The notes: a model not told the origin generated them from the sequence alone. A stretch of DNA of 64,000 nucleotides from Thermoproteota archaeon (GCA_027491415.1 JAOZFH010000018.1:16856-80855); one strand, 5' to 3'. Positions 48,955 to 57,673 are shown, numbered from the stretch's first letter. Numbers and translations are program-made.

Positions 48955-49848
48955 GTGGGGCGGGTGGACTCTGTCGGGGGGCCCTCCACGCCCGACGCCG
49001 GTACGAAGCGTGGAGAGAGAAGGGGTTTGGAGCGAATAGCCTATGACCTGATTGGTTCTAGAGAGACTGGGGCCGTCGCGATTATCGAGGTCCCCGAGGG
49101 GATGGACCCGGCCGGGGCCGCGAGGGAAGTCTCCTCGAGACACAGGCACGTCAAGTCGGTTCTGATTAAGCGAGGACCCAGGGAGGGAGAGGAAAGGCTG
49201 AGGCAGTACGAGCTGGTCTGGGGGGATGAGAACACAGAGGTGATCCACAAGGAGCACGGGTACCGGCTCAGGCTGGACCCCAGGAGGGTGTATTTCTCTC
49301 CCAGAGAGGCCACGGACAGGATGGAGGTCGCCTCGATGGTGAGGCCCGGCGAGCGGGTGCTGGTCATGTTCGCGGGCGTGGGCCCCTACGCGGTGGCCAT
49401 GGCGAGGGCCCAGCCGAAGGTCAGGGAGGTGGTGGGCGTCGAGATAAACCCGGACGCCGTCAGGTACTTCGAGGAGAACATCAGGCTCAACAGGCTGGAG
49501 GGGAAAGTTCGAGCGATTCTCGGGGACGTCAGAGAGGTTTGTCCCTCCATGTTTGGCGAGTTTGACAGGGTGGTCATGCCGCTCCCCAAGGGGGCGTACA
49601 TGTTCCTCGACCTGGCCCTGAGGTGCCTCCGACCCGAGGGAGGGGTGATCCACTTCTACTACTGGGGCGGGGAGGACGCTCCGGAGAGGGCCGCCGCGCT
49701 TATCGAGGGGGCCGCGAGTCGGATTGGCTTGGAGGCGAGGGTTCTGGGGTGGAGGAGGGTCGGCAGCTACTCCCCCCGGAAGTGGAAGTTCAGGATAGAC
49801 GTTGAGGTAAGGCCGAAGCGGCGTAGCGGCGGCAACCCAAGTTTATAG
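48955..49848 (+). CDS. trm5: Trm5-family tRNA (guanine-N1 at position 37) methyltransferase
   Basis: Up to 297 residues. The order YDLIGSRETGAVAIIEVPEG, HRHVKSVLIKRG, HGYRLRLDPRRVYFSPREA, VMFAGVGPYAVAMAR, VVGVEINPDAVRYFEEN and VIHFYYWGGE is that of Trm5/TYW2, which methylate or modify G37 of tRNA with SAM. The catalytic NLP motif is MPLP here, an unusual Asn to Pro change. GTG 48955 is the longest start; TTG 49027 would begin at ERIAYDLIG, nearer the usual N terminus. Trm5 and TYW2 are hard to separate by eye. Confidence 0.85.
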   Translation: MGRVDSVGGPSTPDAGTKRGERRGLERIAYDLIGSRETGAVAIIEVPEGMDPAGAAREVSSRHRHVKSVLIKRGPREGEERLRQYELVWGDENTEVIHKEHGYRLRLDPRRVYFSPREATDRMEVASMVRPGERVLVMFAGVGPYAVAMARAQPKVREVVGVEINPDAVRYFEENIRLNRLEGKVRAILGDVREVCPSMFGEFDRVVMPLPKGAYMFLDLALRCLRPEGGVIHFYYWGGEDAPERAAALIEGAASRIGLEARVLGWRRVGSYSPRKWKFRIDVEVRPKRRSGGNPSL

Positions 49849-49916
49849 TAATCGGACCCGGCTGGGTATTTTGGGCCCTTCCGGCCTATTCACGCAAAAA
49901 GAGAGGAGGATAGGGT

Positions 49917-50585
49917 ATGGAACGCCCGGGAGAGGACTCCTTCAGGGAGATCAAGGAAGAGGTCGAAAGGGAGTTTAGGCAGAGGTATCTAGGCGACCTA
50001 GACAGGCTGAGGAAGGAGTTTGCCTCTGAGCTGAGTGGGGTCCTCTCGAGGAAGGTCATCGAGCACATGAACCTCAAGAAGGAGCACTACAGGGAGATCT
50101 TTCTGAACGGGCTGAAGCTGACGCTGGACGGCTGCGGAGATGAGCGCGGTGAGGACCTTGCGGCCGTGTTTGATGACACCTACAGCACGATACTAACGGA
50201 CCTCGTGAAGCTGATACCCGAGCTGGTCGAGGGCATGTTCAGGTGGACCGGCGGGGAGGTCGTTGAGGAGCTGGTCAGCAGGATGGAGGAACTCATCGGG
50301 ATGGCCTCCGAACTCGAGGCTAGAAAGAGAGTTGGCGCCGAGGTCGAGTCTGAGATCGTGCAGAAGCTGATAAACGAATTGACGAAGAGGGACAAGGGGC
50401 TGAGGGCCCTGAGGTTCCTAGAGGTTCAGGGTCCCAAGACCAGCGTTGAGGTGGCCAGCTTCTTGGGCGTTGCGGATCCGACTGCGAGGGATTACCTGAA
50501 GAGGCTGGAGGCCCAGGGATATGTGAAGAGAATAGAGGGTCGCCCGATAAGGTACAAGTTCGTCAGGGCACCTTGGAGCCAGTAG
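49917..50585 (+). CDS. Helical protein with C-terminal winged helix
   Basis: A 222-residue protein. Residues 1-150 are predicted long helices and coiled coil (REIKEEVEREFRQRYLGDLDR, VEELVSRMEELIGMASELEARKR). Residues 155-220 form a winged helix: ALRFLEVQGPKTSVEVASFLGVADPTARDYLKRLEAQGYVKRIEG. GGAGGATA precedes the ATG at good spacing. It may act as a transcription regulator with an extended dimerisation arm; a structural or signalling role cannot be excluded. Confidence 0.78.
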   Translation: MERPGEDSFREIKEEVEREFRQRYLGDLDRLRKEFASELSGVLSRKVIEHMNLKKEHYREIFLNGLKLTLDGCGDERGEDLAAVFDDTYSTILTDLVKLIPELVEGMFRWTGGEVVEELVSRMEELIGMASELEARKRVGAEVESEIVQKLINELTKRDKGLRALRFLEVQGPKTSVEVASFLGVADPTARDYLKRLEAQGYVKRIEGRPIRYKFVRAPWSQ

Positions 50586-50614
50586 CATTACCCCGAGGGG
50601 GCCGGTGACCCGTT

Positions 50615-50866
50615 TTGAAGGTAACCCTCCTGGTCTCCCCGCTGTGCGACCCCTCGCTCGAGGCCGCCAAGTTCGTCAGCAGATTCTGCCTGGAGAGGGG
50701 GCTGGAGTACGAGGAGGTCTCGGTGAGGACGATGGAGGGTCAGAGGATGGCCCTGCGGGCGGGAGTGAAGCTCCTTCCCGCCCTCCTGATCGACGGTAAG
50801 CTCGTCCACCAGGGACCCATCTCCGAGGAGGCGCTGCGGAGAATTGTCGAGCAGGCTGAGGACTAG
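50615..50866 (+). CDS. Small thioredoxin-fold protein with one active-site cysteine
   Basis: An 83-residue thioredoxin/glutaredoxin-like fold: KVTLLVSPLCDPSLEAAKFV, EYEEVSVRTMEGQRMALRAGVKLLPALLIDGKLV with the cis-Pro region LLPAL, and a final helix. The CxxC site is C-D-P-S, so only the N-terminal cysteine remains in the motif. It overlaps the geranylgeranyl reductase gene by 23 nt. Monothiol exchange or metal/cluster binding is possible. Confidence 0.8.
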   Translation: MKVTLLVSPLCDPSLEAAKFVSRFCLERGLEYEEVSVRTMEGQRMALRAGVKLLPALLIDGKLVHQGPISEEALRRIVEQAED

Positions 50867-52007
50867 CGTCCTGATCGTGGGGGCGGGCCCGGCGGGCTCC
50901 TCCGCCGCGGGCGTGTTGGCGGAGGCAGGTGTTGACGTGATCACGCTGGAGGCCAAGTCTCTACCGGGCCTTAAGACGGCGTGCTCAGGCATTCTAGGCC
51001 CGCTGGCATGGGAGGCCCTCCCCATCAGGCGTCAGGACTGGGTTGTGGGCCGCATAGAGTGGGCCCGATTCATCTCGCCCCTGGGTTCACGGCTGGAAGT
51101 GGAGGGCCGGGGCCTCGCCAGGGTGGTGGACAGGGAGGCGCTGAACCGGGATCTGGCTCGGAGGGCCGAGGATGCGGGGGCTGTCCTGCTGACCGGCTCG
51201 AAGTTGATTGGGTTGTCTCCGGGACTTGCCGTCGCCAAGAGGGGTGGTGCGAGGTTGGAAGTTCGCTTCGACTACCTGATCGCCGCCGATGGAGCGAACT
51301 CCACGGTAAGGAGCATCCTGGGGCTCAGCAATCCGGGGATCGAGCTGGGAGTCAACGTCAGGTGCTCTGACGGGGACATGGACGGATACGAGGTCCGCCT
51401 GAGGGGAGGGTCTAAGTTCTCGTGGATACACCCCGGGCCGGGCGGCCTCATGGCCGGGGCCCTCGGTCGCCTGGGAGATCCCGTGGTGGACTGGGCTAAC
51501 TCGCACGCGAGGTGTCCCCGAGGAGAGGTCAGGGGAGGGCTCATTCCGAGGAGGCCGCTCAGGAGACTCGCGGTCAGGTTTGGCGACTCTTGGGTTGTCC
51601 TGGTCGGGGACGCGGCCGGCCAGGTCAAGCCGCTGAGCCGGGGCGGGATTTACTGGGGGGTCTCTGCTGCCAGAATGGCCGCTGAAGCTATTCTAGACGA
51701 GCTGGATGGCCGCGGGTCCGTGGTGGCCTACCAGAGACGCTGGTGGGGGAAGTTCGAGAGAGAAGTGGCCCTCTCCCTCTCTGCCCGCTCCTATTTGGAG
51801 CGACTGAGTCCGAGGGGAATCGAAAAGTTGTTCCAGCTCTTGAAGAGCAGAGAGGAGATCCTCAGAGACAGCTTTCACGTCGACCTGCAGGGAGGGGCGG
51901 CAGCCAAGCTTTTGAGCCCGGCGGTGGCGGCCAGCTTGGCCGCGATATCTCCCACCGCCGCCGCGTCGGCGGTCGCCAGGCTGATAACCGAACTCGTGGG
52001 GTGGTGA
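50844..52007 (+). CDS. Geranylgeranyl reductase-family flavoprotein
   Basis: A 387-residue FAD protein. VLIVGAGPAGSSAAGVLAEAG binds FAD, DYLIAADGANSTVRSILG is the second conserved block and VVLVGDAAGQVKPLSRGGIYWG the third; FSWIHPGPGGLMAGA is the substrate-side strand of the geranylgeranyl reductase family. It probably saturates double bonds of archaeal lipid or quinone isoprenoid chains. The start overlaps the thioredoxin-fold gene, so that protein may service its redox state. Confidence 0.87.
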   Translation: MSSRLRTSVLIVGAGPAGSSAAGVLAEAGVDVITLEAKSLPGLKTACSGILGPLAWEALPIRRQDWVVGRIEWARFISPLGSRLEVEGRGLARVVDREALNRDLARRAEDAGAVLLTGSKLIGLSPGLAVAKRGGARLEVRFDYLIAADGANSTVRSILGLSNPGIELGVNVRCSDGDMDGYEVRLRGGSKFSWIHPGPGGLMAGALGRLGDPVVDWANSHARCPRGEVRGGLIPRRPLRRLAVRFGDSWVVLVGDAAGQVKPLSRGGIYWGVSAARMAAEAILDELDGRGSVVAYQRRWWGKFEREVALSLSARSYLERLSPRGIEKLFQLLKSREEILRDSFHVDLQGGAAAKLLSPAVAASLAAISPTAAASAVARLITELVGW

Positions 52008-52014
52008 TTGAGCC

Positions 52015-52650
52015 TTGTCCGTCCTCCTGAGACCGTTAATCTTCTCCCTGATTGGCTTGCTTACCTTTCTCATCCTTCAGAGGTACTCTAGGGTTCCCAA
52101 GGCCACCTCTGCCCTTCTGGCTGCCGTCATGGCAGGCTATGCGGCCTCTCTCGGGGGATTTCTCGTCCCGTCGAGGGCCATCCTGTACGCCTGGGGATCC
52201 TCCCTCGACGCTATTTTGTCGGGAAGGTCGTACACCCTCGTGACGTCCATTTTCCTCCACGCTGGTCTCCTCCACCTGGCTTTCAACTCGTACGCGCTCT
52301 ACGTCCTGGGAACGCTGACGGAGCAGGTGTTGGGCCCCGCCCGCATGCTGGCGACGTTCTTCGCGGCAGCCTTGGTGGGGGGTCTCGGGTCCGCGGTCCT
52401 CACCCCCTGGGCCGTGTCCGTCGGGGCCTCGGGTGGGATACTGGGCCTTTTTGGCGTTGCCATTATTCTCGAGTGGGTCAGATTCGGGAGGGTCTCGTCC
52501 AGCACAATCATCGTGGCCGCGCTAGCCGTTGGAGGGGGCTTCCTTCAGGGGATTGACGTGATAGCCCACGTGCTGGGGCTCGCGGTCGGGGCGGCCATGG
52601 GCTGGGCATTCTTGGGAAGGCCCGAGAGGGGGGCCCGGTTGTGGCACTGA
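52015..52650 (+). CDS. Rhomboid-family intramembrane protease
   Basis: A 211-residue protein with six hydrophobic helices. The catalytic pattern is complete: HAGLLHLAFN (H82, N91 oxyanion side), GASGGILG with nucleophile S139 and DVIAHVLG with H185. It cleaves single-pass membrane proteins within the bilayer. It lies 7 nt after the geranylgeranyl reductase gene and converges on the membrane Lon-like protease gene. Possible substrates in the window are the C-terminally anchored surface proteins. Confidence 0.92.
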   Translation: MSVLLRPLIFSLIGLLTFLILQRYSRVPKATSALLAAVMAGYAASLGGFLVPSRAILYAWGSSLDAILSGRSYTLVTSIFLHAGLLHLAFNSYALYVLGTLTEQVLGPARMLATFFAAALVGGLGSAVLTPWAVSVGASGGILGLFGVAIILEWVRFGRVSSSTIIVAALAVGGGFLQGIDVIAHVLGLAVGAAMGWAFLGRPERGARLWH

Positions 52651-52680
52651 GCCCCCTACGGGGAGGGCCGGTTCGGAGCG

Positions 52681-54624
52681 TCAGAGCCCTCTCCTGGACC
52701 TGGTGATCGCCAGGGTCACCGCCGCCCCGGCGAAAAATCCGAGCAGCCCCATGGCCACCAGGCCCGCCCTGTCAAATTCCGCCGGCTGTGGCCTCTTTGT
52801 CGGCCCCTGAGAGGGCGGAGTCTCGGTTGGAGCCGGAGAGACCAGCGGCGGGCCCTCGAGGGGGGGTTGGAGCTCGGCCATCAGAGAGTCGAGGTTGGCG
52901 TAGGTGGCGGCGAGTTCGTAGAACAGGAGAGCCGTAGTGAGGTCTCCCTGGGACTCGGATACCTCCGCGTGCTCGAGGTAGCTCAAGGCCAGCACCGGGA
53001 CTGCGCCCGTCTTCATAACTCTCGATATGAGCCACCTTGACTCCTCCGAAACCGCCCCTGCGAGGGAGCCCGGGTCCGCCGTGGCGAACGCGCCGTGAAT
53101 GCTAAGCGTGGCGTAAGAGATGGCTTCGGCGGCCAGGCCGAGTGCGGCATACGCCCGGCCGTCATCTTCGGCCATCTTCGCCATGCTCAGGCTAGACAAG
53201 GCCCTGTCTAGGAATCCGCTCTGCGCGCCGATCTCCTCCAGCAGGGTGGCTGCGTACCCAACGACGCTATCAGCCTCGTATACCATCGTGGAGGCGACCC
53301 TGTAGACGCCAGCCCGGGATGGGGGCGGCCCTCCGGAGACCCTGAGGGACGCCCAGTTCTCAGCCGTCTTAGCCCTCCAGTTTGCGTAACAAAGCCACTC
53401 TGCCGCAGATATCAAGTTCCCCTCCTTGTACGACGACTCTGCCTGGGCCATAGCTTGCTTGGCGTCGTAGAGCCTCTCCCACGCCCCTACCAAGACCTCC
53501 AGCTCGGTCAGCGAGTTTGGCTCGAGGGACGACAGCGCGGCCTCGGCCGACGACAGCGACCCGTTCGCCTCGGAGGCGTAGGAGAGCAGCTCTTCTTCCG
53601 GCGAATCAGCAGTAGCCATCCTAGCGACTAGTCTCGCCCTGTCAGCCTCTATGGCCGCCCTGAAGGCGGAACTCGCGGCCGAATAAACCCTTCCCTCGGC
53701 GAGGAGATCTTCAGACCCCCTGGCCTCTCTGTCCGCTAACGAGAGGGCCTGTGCGACGTACTCACCCAGGGATCGGCTCGAAATACCGGCGAGCAGGGAC
53801 TTTGCCTCCGCACTTGCGGACCTGTAGGCCTCCATGTAGGAGTCTATCCACGAGGCGATCTCGGACCTCACGTTCTCAGGCAGCGATACGTCCCCGGCGA
53901 CTTCCCTCTCTATCCTCCACCCTGTGAAGATCTCGAGAGCCTCCCTGACCGTCATCACCTCCCTGACCTCCACCCCGAGTTCCCTGCCGAGCTGCGTTAC
54001 GTTCACCTGCTCTCTGACGAGCCTTCTGGTGACCCAAAATGGACCTCTCTCCTCCACGACCCTGCTCTCGATAACCACCTCCTGGCCAGCCGGGATCAGG
54101 AAGAGGCGGGCCCCGCCGGCGGCCGCGGCGCGGAGCTTGTCAGGGATGCCCCCCACCGGGCCAATCGTGCCGTCAGGGTTGACCATGCCGGTGACGATCA
54201 CGTCCGACCTCAGGCTCAGGTTCGCGAGGGCCGCCACCATCCCGACCGCCATGGCGGCCCCGGCGCTGGGCCCCCCGACGACCATGCTGTCGGACTCCAT
54301 GCTGACGTAGAAGTCGTACTTTGAAGGGTCGACGCCCAGGAGCGAGCAAGCCACCAGCGCTGCGGTCCTAGCGGCGGACTGAGTGTCGAGTTGGGTGAGC
54401 GGGTCGGCCGAAAAGTACACACGGCCAGAGCCCCCTTCAACCCTGATGTTGAGCCTTCCCAGGACCCCCTCTCCGCTCGTGCTGACGGCGGGCACGATGA
54501 GCGTCGCCTCTCCACCGCCAGCCGACTGGGCCCACGCGCCACCGACGCCAGAGATGGGGAGGAGGGAGACGACGAGCATGGCTAGAAGGAGGGACCCTGA
54601 TAGCCGAGCCCCCCTCTCCAACAA
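52681..54624 (-). CDS. Extracytoplasmic Lon-like (S16) protease with C-terminal anchor
   Basis: A 647-residue protein. A signal peptide (residues 10-33) precedes an S16 protease domain: VGGPSAGAAMAVGM with S120 and GGIPDKLRAAAAGG with K163, a spacing of 43 as in Lon. No AAA domain is present. Residues 240-560 are helical repeats rich in Ala, Ser and Glu; after a Pro-rich linker, a membrane helix (LVAMGLLGFFAGAAVTLAI) ends in RSRRGL. It thus faces outward as a membrane-tethered protease. It overlaps or abuts the 146-residue upstream gene. Confidence 0.9.
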   Translation of the reverse strand: MLERGARLSGSLLLAMLVVSLLPISGVGGAWAQSAGGGEATLIVPAVSTSGEGVLGRLNIRVEGGSGRVYFSADPLTQLDTQSAARTAALVACSLLGVDPSKYDFYVSMESDSMVVGGPSAGAAMAVGMVAALANLSLRSDVIVTGMVNPDGTIGPVGGIPDKLRAAAAGGARLFLIPAGQEVVIESRVVEERGPFWVTRRLVREQVNVTQLGRELGVEVREVMTVREALEIFTGWRIEREVAGDVSLPENVRSEIASWIDSYMEAYRSASAEAKSLLAGISSRSLGEYVAQALSLADREARGSEDLLAEGRVYSAASSAFRAAIEADRARLVARMATADSPEEELLSYASEANGSLSSAEAALSSLEPNSLTELEVLVGAWERLYDAKQAMAQAESSYKEGNLISAAEWLCYANWRAKTAENWASLRVSGGPPPSRAGVYRVASTMVYEADSVVGYAATLLEEIGAQSGFLDRALSSLSMAKMAEDDGRAYAALGLAAEAISYATLSIHGAFATADPGSLAGAVSEESRWLISRVMKTGAVPVLALSYLEHAEVSESQGDLTTALLFYELAATYANLDSLMAELQPPLEGPPLVSPAPTETPPSQGPTKRPQPAEFDRAGLVAMGLLGFFAGAAVTLAITRSRRGL

Positions 54625-54625
54625 C

Positions 54626-55066
54626 TCAGAGGCCTCCCATCACGTCTCCAAGGGCATCCATCCACCAGTTCAGCAGCTCTTTCCTCCTCTTCTCGATGTA
54701 GCCCTCGTCGTAGAAGGCAAGCGTCGTCGGATCTCCCCAGCTGTCGATTGACTTCGATATCTCCGATTCCCACACGCCCGACACGGTCTGAGAGCGAATC
54801 CAGTCCACCGGGTTCACGTCCGCGGGCGCTGCCGGAGCTGGCCAGTCCTCCCTGCCAGCGAACTTGACGTGAATCATGCCCGACTCATCCACCCGCGCCT
54901 CCTCCAGCGTCACCGATTGAAGCTCCAGCCGCCCCGCGACACCCTCGCTCTTTAGGGCCTCGAGCCATTGCGACGCCGAGTCTCCTCCCTGAAGCCTCTT
55001 CAGGAGGGACTCCAGAGGTGCTAGCTCTTTGAAGACCAGTTCGCCCCTAGCCTCGATCTCGCCCAA
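54626..55066 (-). CDS. Hypothetical protein upstream of the Lon-like protease
   Basis: A 146-residue acidic protein without signal peptide: helices near the N terminus (FKELAPLESLLKRLQGG, ASQWLEALKSEG) and a Trp-rich C-terminal half (PVDWIRSQTVSGVWESEI, RRKELLNWWMDALGDVMGG). Its stop abuts the protease start, so the two are co-expressed. I do not recognise it. Confidence 0.7.
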   Translation of the reverse strand: MGEIEARGELVFKELAPLESLLKRLQGGDSASQWLEALKSEGVAGRLELQSVTLEEARVDESGMIHVKFAGREDWPAPAAPADVNPVDWIRSQTVSGVWESEISKSIDSWGDPTTLAFYDEGYIEKRRKELLNWWMDALGDVMGGL

Positions 55067-55162
55067 GTCTCAGCACCGGGTGAGCGTAGGGTACCCGTCT
55101 ATTTACCCCTTCCCAAGCGCGAGGCCCTTTGCAGTATTGTGCTTGACTGTCGTGCGGAGAGC

Positions 55163-55170
55163 TTATAAAT
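55163..55170 (+). promoter_or_regulatory. TATA element for the CARF-HTH gene
   Basis: TTATAAAT. Expected initiation near 55192 places a GTG at 55180 upstream of the transcript and supports TTG 55198. Confidence 0.6.
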
Positions 55171-55197
55171 TGTCTTAGCGTGCCTACAGGGATTCCC

Positions 55198-55854
55198 TTG
55201 GGGGAGGAGAGGGTCTGCCAGCTTGCACTGGTTTCAGGCAGTTTCACAGAGGCTCTAACGGCCGCGCTGAGAGAGCGTCAGGTCCACGGGCTGGTTTTGA
55301 TATTCAGGAGAGAGGAGATGGAGGCCGTAACAGCCCAATCAGATGTCCTCAGCGCTCTACTGAGTCTCCCGATAAAGCTAGTTCCTTACCAGGACTCCAA
55401 GAGTCCGGAAGAGATGGCTACAATAATAAGGGAGGTCATGAACCAGCTCTGTGGGGGTTACACCTCCATCGAGGTCAACGTCGGCGCGGCCGACAAGAGC
55501 CAGGCCGTGGCCGGCCTCCTGGCGGCCATGGCCCACGGTCTCCCCTGCTTCGACGTCGTCGACGGAAAGATAATCAGCCTGCCCACGCCGCCCAACGGGC
55601 TCAGGGTCGGGCTGAGTGAGGAGAAGCTGGGCATACTCGCGGCCCTGTGGTCGGAGGGTGGGAGAGTGGAGGGGCTCGACAACCTATCGAGGAAGACCGC
55701 GATGAGTCGAGCCCTCTTAAGCTACCACATAAGGGGGTCCGAGAGGACGCCGGGGCTGGAGGCCATGGGATTCGTGAAGGTGACCCGCATCGGACGGAGG
55801 ACGGCCGTAGAGCTTACTCCCCTCGGCAGGCTCGTCGCCGCCTCGATAGGGTGA
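55198..55854 (+). CDS. CARF-domain winged-helix regulator (Csa3-like)
   Basis: About 218 residues. The N-terminal 125 residues show the CARF/Rossmann order: HGLVLIFRREEMEAV, LPIKLVPYQDSKSPEEMATIIREV and SIEVNVGAADKSQAVAGLLAAMAHG, the last matching the CARF ligand loop and following helix. The C-terminal domain is a winged helix (KLGILAALWSEGG, RKTAMSRALLSYHIRG, KVTRIGRRTAVELTPLGRLV). This is the architecture of Csa3, which senses cyclic oligoadenylate and controls CRISPR genes, but no cas gene or array is in the window. The adenylate kinase gene begins 6 nt after its stop. Confidence 0.8.
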   Translation: MGEERVCQLALVSGSFTEALTAALRERQVHGLVLIFRREEMEAVTAQSDVLSALLSLPIKLVPYQDSKSPEEMATIIREVMNQLCGGYTSIEVNVGAADKSQAVAGLLAAMAHGLPCFDVVDGKIISLPTPPNGLRVGLSEEKLGILAALWSEGGRVEGLDNLSRKTAMSRALLSYHIRGSERTPGLEAMGFVKVTRIGRRTAVELTPLGRLVAASIG

Positions 55855-55860
55855 TTCCCC

Positions 55861-56526
55861 TTGAGGCTCGTCATCATGGGGCCTCCGGGCGCGGGTAAGG
55901 GGACTCAATCCGCCCTGATCTCGTCTAAGTATGGGATACCTCACGTGTCCACTGGAGACATGTTCAGAGAGATCCTCAAGAGGAGCGATGGCCTCGCCAA
56001 CCGAATAAGAAAGTACGTCGAATCGGGGGAACTCGTACCCGACGAGCTCGTCGTCGAGATGGTCCGAGATCGGATATGCAGGCCCGACTGCGAGGGGGGG
56101 TTCATCCTGGACGGGTTCCCCAGAACGGTCGCCCAGGCCGAGGCGCTCGATAGGATGCTTGAGAGCGCGGGCAAGGAGCTCAACGCGGTGCTCTACCTCA
56201 GAGTCTCTGAGGAGGCCGTCGTGCGCAGGCTCTCGAGGAGGAGGGTGTGCGAGCGTTGCGGGGCCATCTATCACCTGGATTACAACCCACCTAAGAGGCC
56301 CGGGGTCTGCGATCGGTGCGGGGGCAGGCTGATTCAGAGGGACGATGACCGGGAAGAGGTCATAAGGGAGCGGCTGAGGGTGTATCACGAGCAGACCGAG
56401 CCCCTCATAAACTACTACGGAGAAAAGGGTCTCCTGGTGGAGATCGACGGGTGCAAGGAGATCCACCAAGTCTGGGAGGACGTTCAGAGGGTTCTCGACC
56501 CCATAGCGTCCCGGGGGGACTGCTGA
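55861..56526 (+). CDS. adk: Adenylate kinase, zinc-LID type
   Basis: A 221-residue adenylate kinase of the long form. P loop GPPGAGKGT, HVSTGDMFR, GFILDGFPRTVAQAE, and a LID with four cysteines (VCERCGAIYH and VCDRCGG) that bind zinc; DDDREEVIRERL follows. It equilibrates ATP, ADP and AMP. This is the bacterial/eukaryotic-like Adk, not the short archaeal AdkA, although long Adks occur in several archaeal lines. TTG start directly behind the CARF-HTH gene. Confidence 0.94.
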   Translation: MRLVIMGPPGAGKGTQSALISSKYGIPHVSTGDMFREILKRSDGLANRIRKYVESGELVPDELVVEMVRDRICRPDCEGGFILDGFPRTVAQAEALDRMLESAGKELNAVLYLRVSEEAVVRRLSRRRVCERCGAIYHLDYNPPKRPGVCDRCGGRLIQRDDDREEVIRERLRVYHEQTEPLINYYGEKGLLVEIDGCKEIHQVWEDVQRVLDPIASRGDC

Positions 56527-56529
56527 ACG

Positions 56530-57454
56530 GTCGACCGCGAACTGTGGTTTTACGCCAGGCGCTAGCCATGACCTCTGCCGTGGATCTGGCGGATGCGTAG
56601 GCCTCGGGTATGGCCGTTGCGTTGGCCTGGGCCTCCGCCAGAGTCTCGGATATCGCCTGTAGAGCCGACCTCGCGCCCTCAGCCCGCTTGGCGGCGGCCT
56701 CCGCGGCCCAGCTGGCCACATCCAGGGGCACCTCGTCAATGACGACCTCCGCCTCACCCCCGCCTCGGAGAGGGCGCCGACGCCGAAGAGGTAATCCTCT
56801 ATCTCACCCCCCTCGAACTCGCCGGTCCCATCCCACCCCCCACTCCAGCGAACACGGCCTCGTCGACGGGCTCGCTGGTGAGAGCGATTCGCATCTAGGC
56901 CGGGAAAGGGGGTGGGATGTCAAGCCTGACCTCGCCGCCCATGTGATGGTTGAGGGCCTCGTTCCTCACAAACCACTCGTCCCTCCACTCGCCGTCGCGG
57001 TCGATGTCCACCGAGACGTTGAAGTACCAAGTTGATGCCGCCGCCCCCGGCTCCAGGGTGACGTTGACGTAGTAGGGGGAGGGGCTGGTTGACCGAGAGC
57101 CCGTCGTCGTACGAGTCGTCATCGATCCCATTCTGCCTGACATTCGGGTCACCTGGGTCCAGTGTCCCCTCTCCGAGCTGACCTTCAGCCCCAGCACCGC
57201 CCCCACAGGGTTGAGAACTACGCCCCCGTGCCCGCCCAACCCGCCTTTGGGGTCTCATACCACGTCGGGAACCTATCATCGACACCGTCATAGGGGCTAG
57301 CATATTCCGCAAGGAGGACACCAGGGGCGTCTCCGTAATTCCCATGAGGGACAGACGGAGCCCGAGCTCCAGCCAAGAAGTGGACCCCAAGGAGGGCACC
57401 CGCAGCCACCTCTGATGCGGCCGCCAATCCGACGAGAGCGAGGGAACTCCTCAA
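56530..57454 (-). pseudogene. Decayed secreted GEVED-domain protein
   Basis: Fragments in all three minus frames join into one exported protein. A signal-like start (LAAASEVAAGALLGVHFLAG) is followed by GNYGDAPGVLLAEY, then LNPVGAVLGLKV, DPGDPNVRQNGIDDDSYD, YYVNVTLEPGAAASTWYFN, FVRNEALNHH and, after an in-frame TAG at 56895-56897, MRIALTSEPVDEAVFAG and GEFEGGEIEDYLFGVG. The NYGDAP start and GE-x-EDY end are the GEVED pattern of surface proteins. At least four frameshifts plus the TAG (expected Trp) interrupt it. A TATA element 27-33 nt before the first TTG remains. Confidence 0.8.
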
Positions 57455-57480
57455 CGTTGCAATGAAGGCGCGTGAGTGCG

Positions 57481-57488
57481 AATTAAAT
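57481..57488 (-). promoter_or_regulatory. Remnant TATA element of the GEVED pseudogene
   Basis: Minus-strand ATTTAATT, correctly spaced from TTG 57454. The rest of 57489-57673 has no gene; a TTAAGTTAATT near 57627-57637 may be the promoter of the gene at 57674. Confidence 0.4.
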
Positions 57489-57673
57489 CTGATTGCGCCT
57501 TAAGCTGGATAGTTCTGAGTTTTTTAAAGAAAGAAGGACATCAGCAGCCCGGCATTCGCTCCCTCGGCCTCAGTGGAACTAACATCCTCGGGGCGGCGTG
57601 TGGTCTCCTCCCATCTTTGCCCGAGCTTAAGTTAATTGACGCGGCCGGGCGGGGCGGGGGAGGGTGACACGAA

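Noticed and set aside
56895..56897. In-frame TAG as a pyrrolysine codon
   Set aside because: The position matches a conserved Trp of GEVED-type domains and the gene carries several frameshifts, so a nonsense mutation is simpler; no pyl genes are in the window.
57476..57667. 63-codon plus-strand frame upstream of the gene at 57674
   Set aside because: No ribosome binding site and no coding character; it overlaps likely promoter elements.
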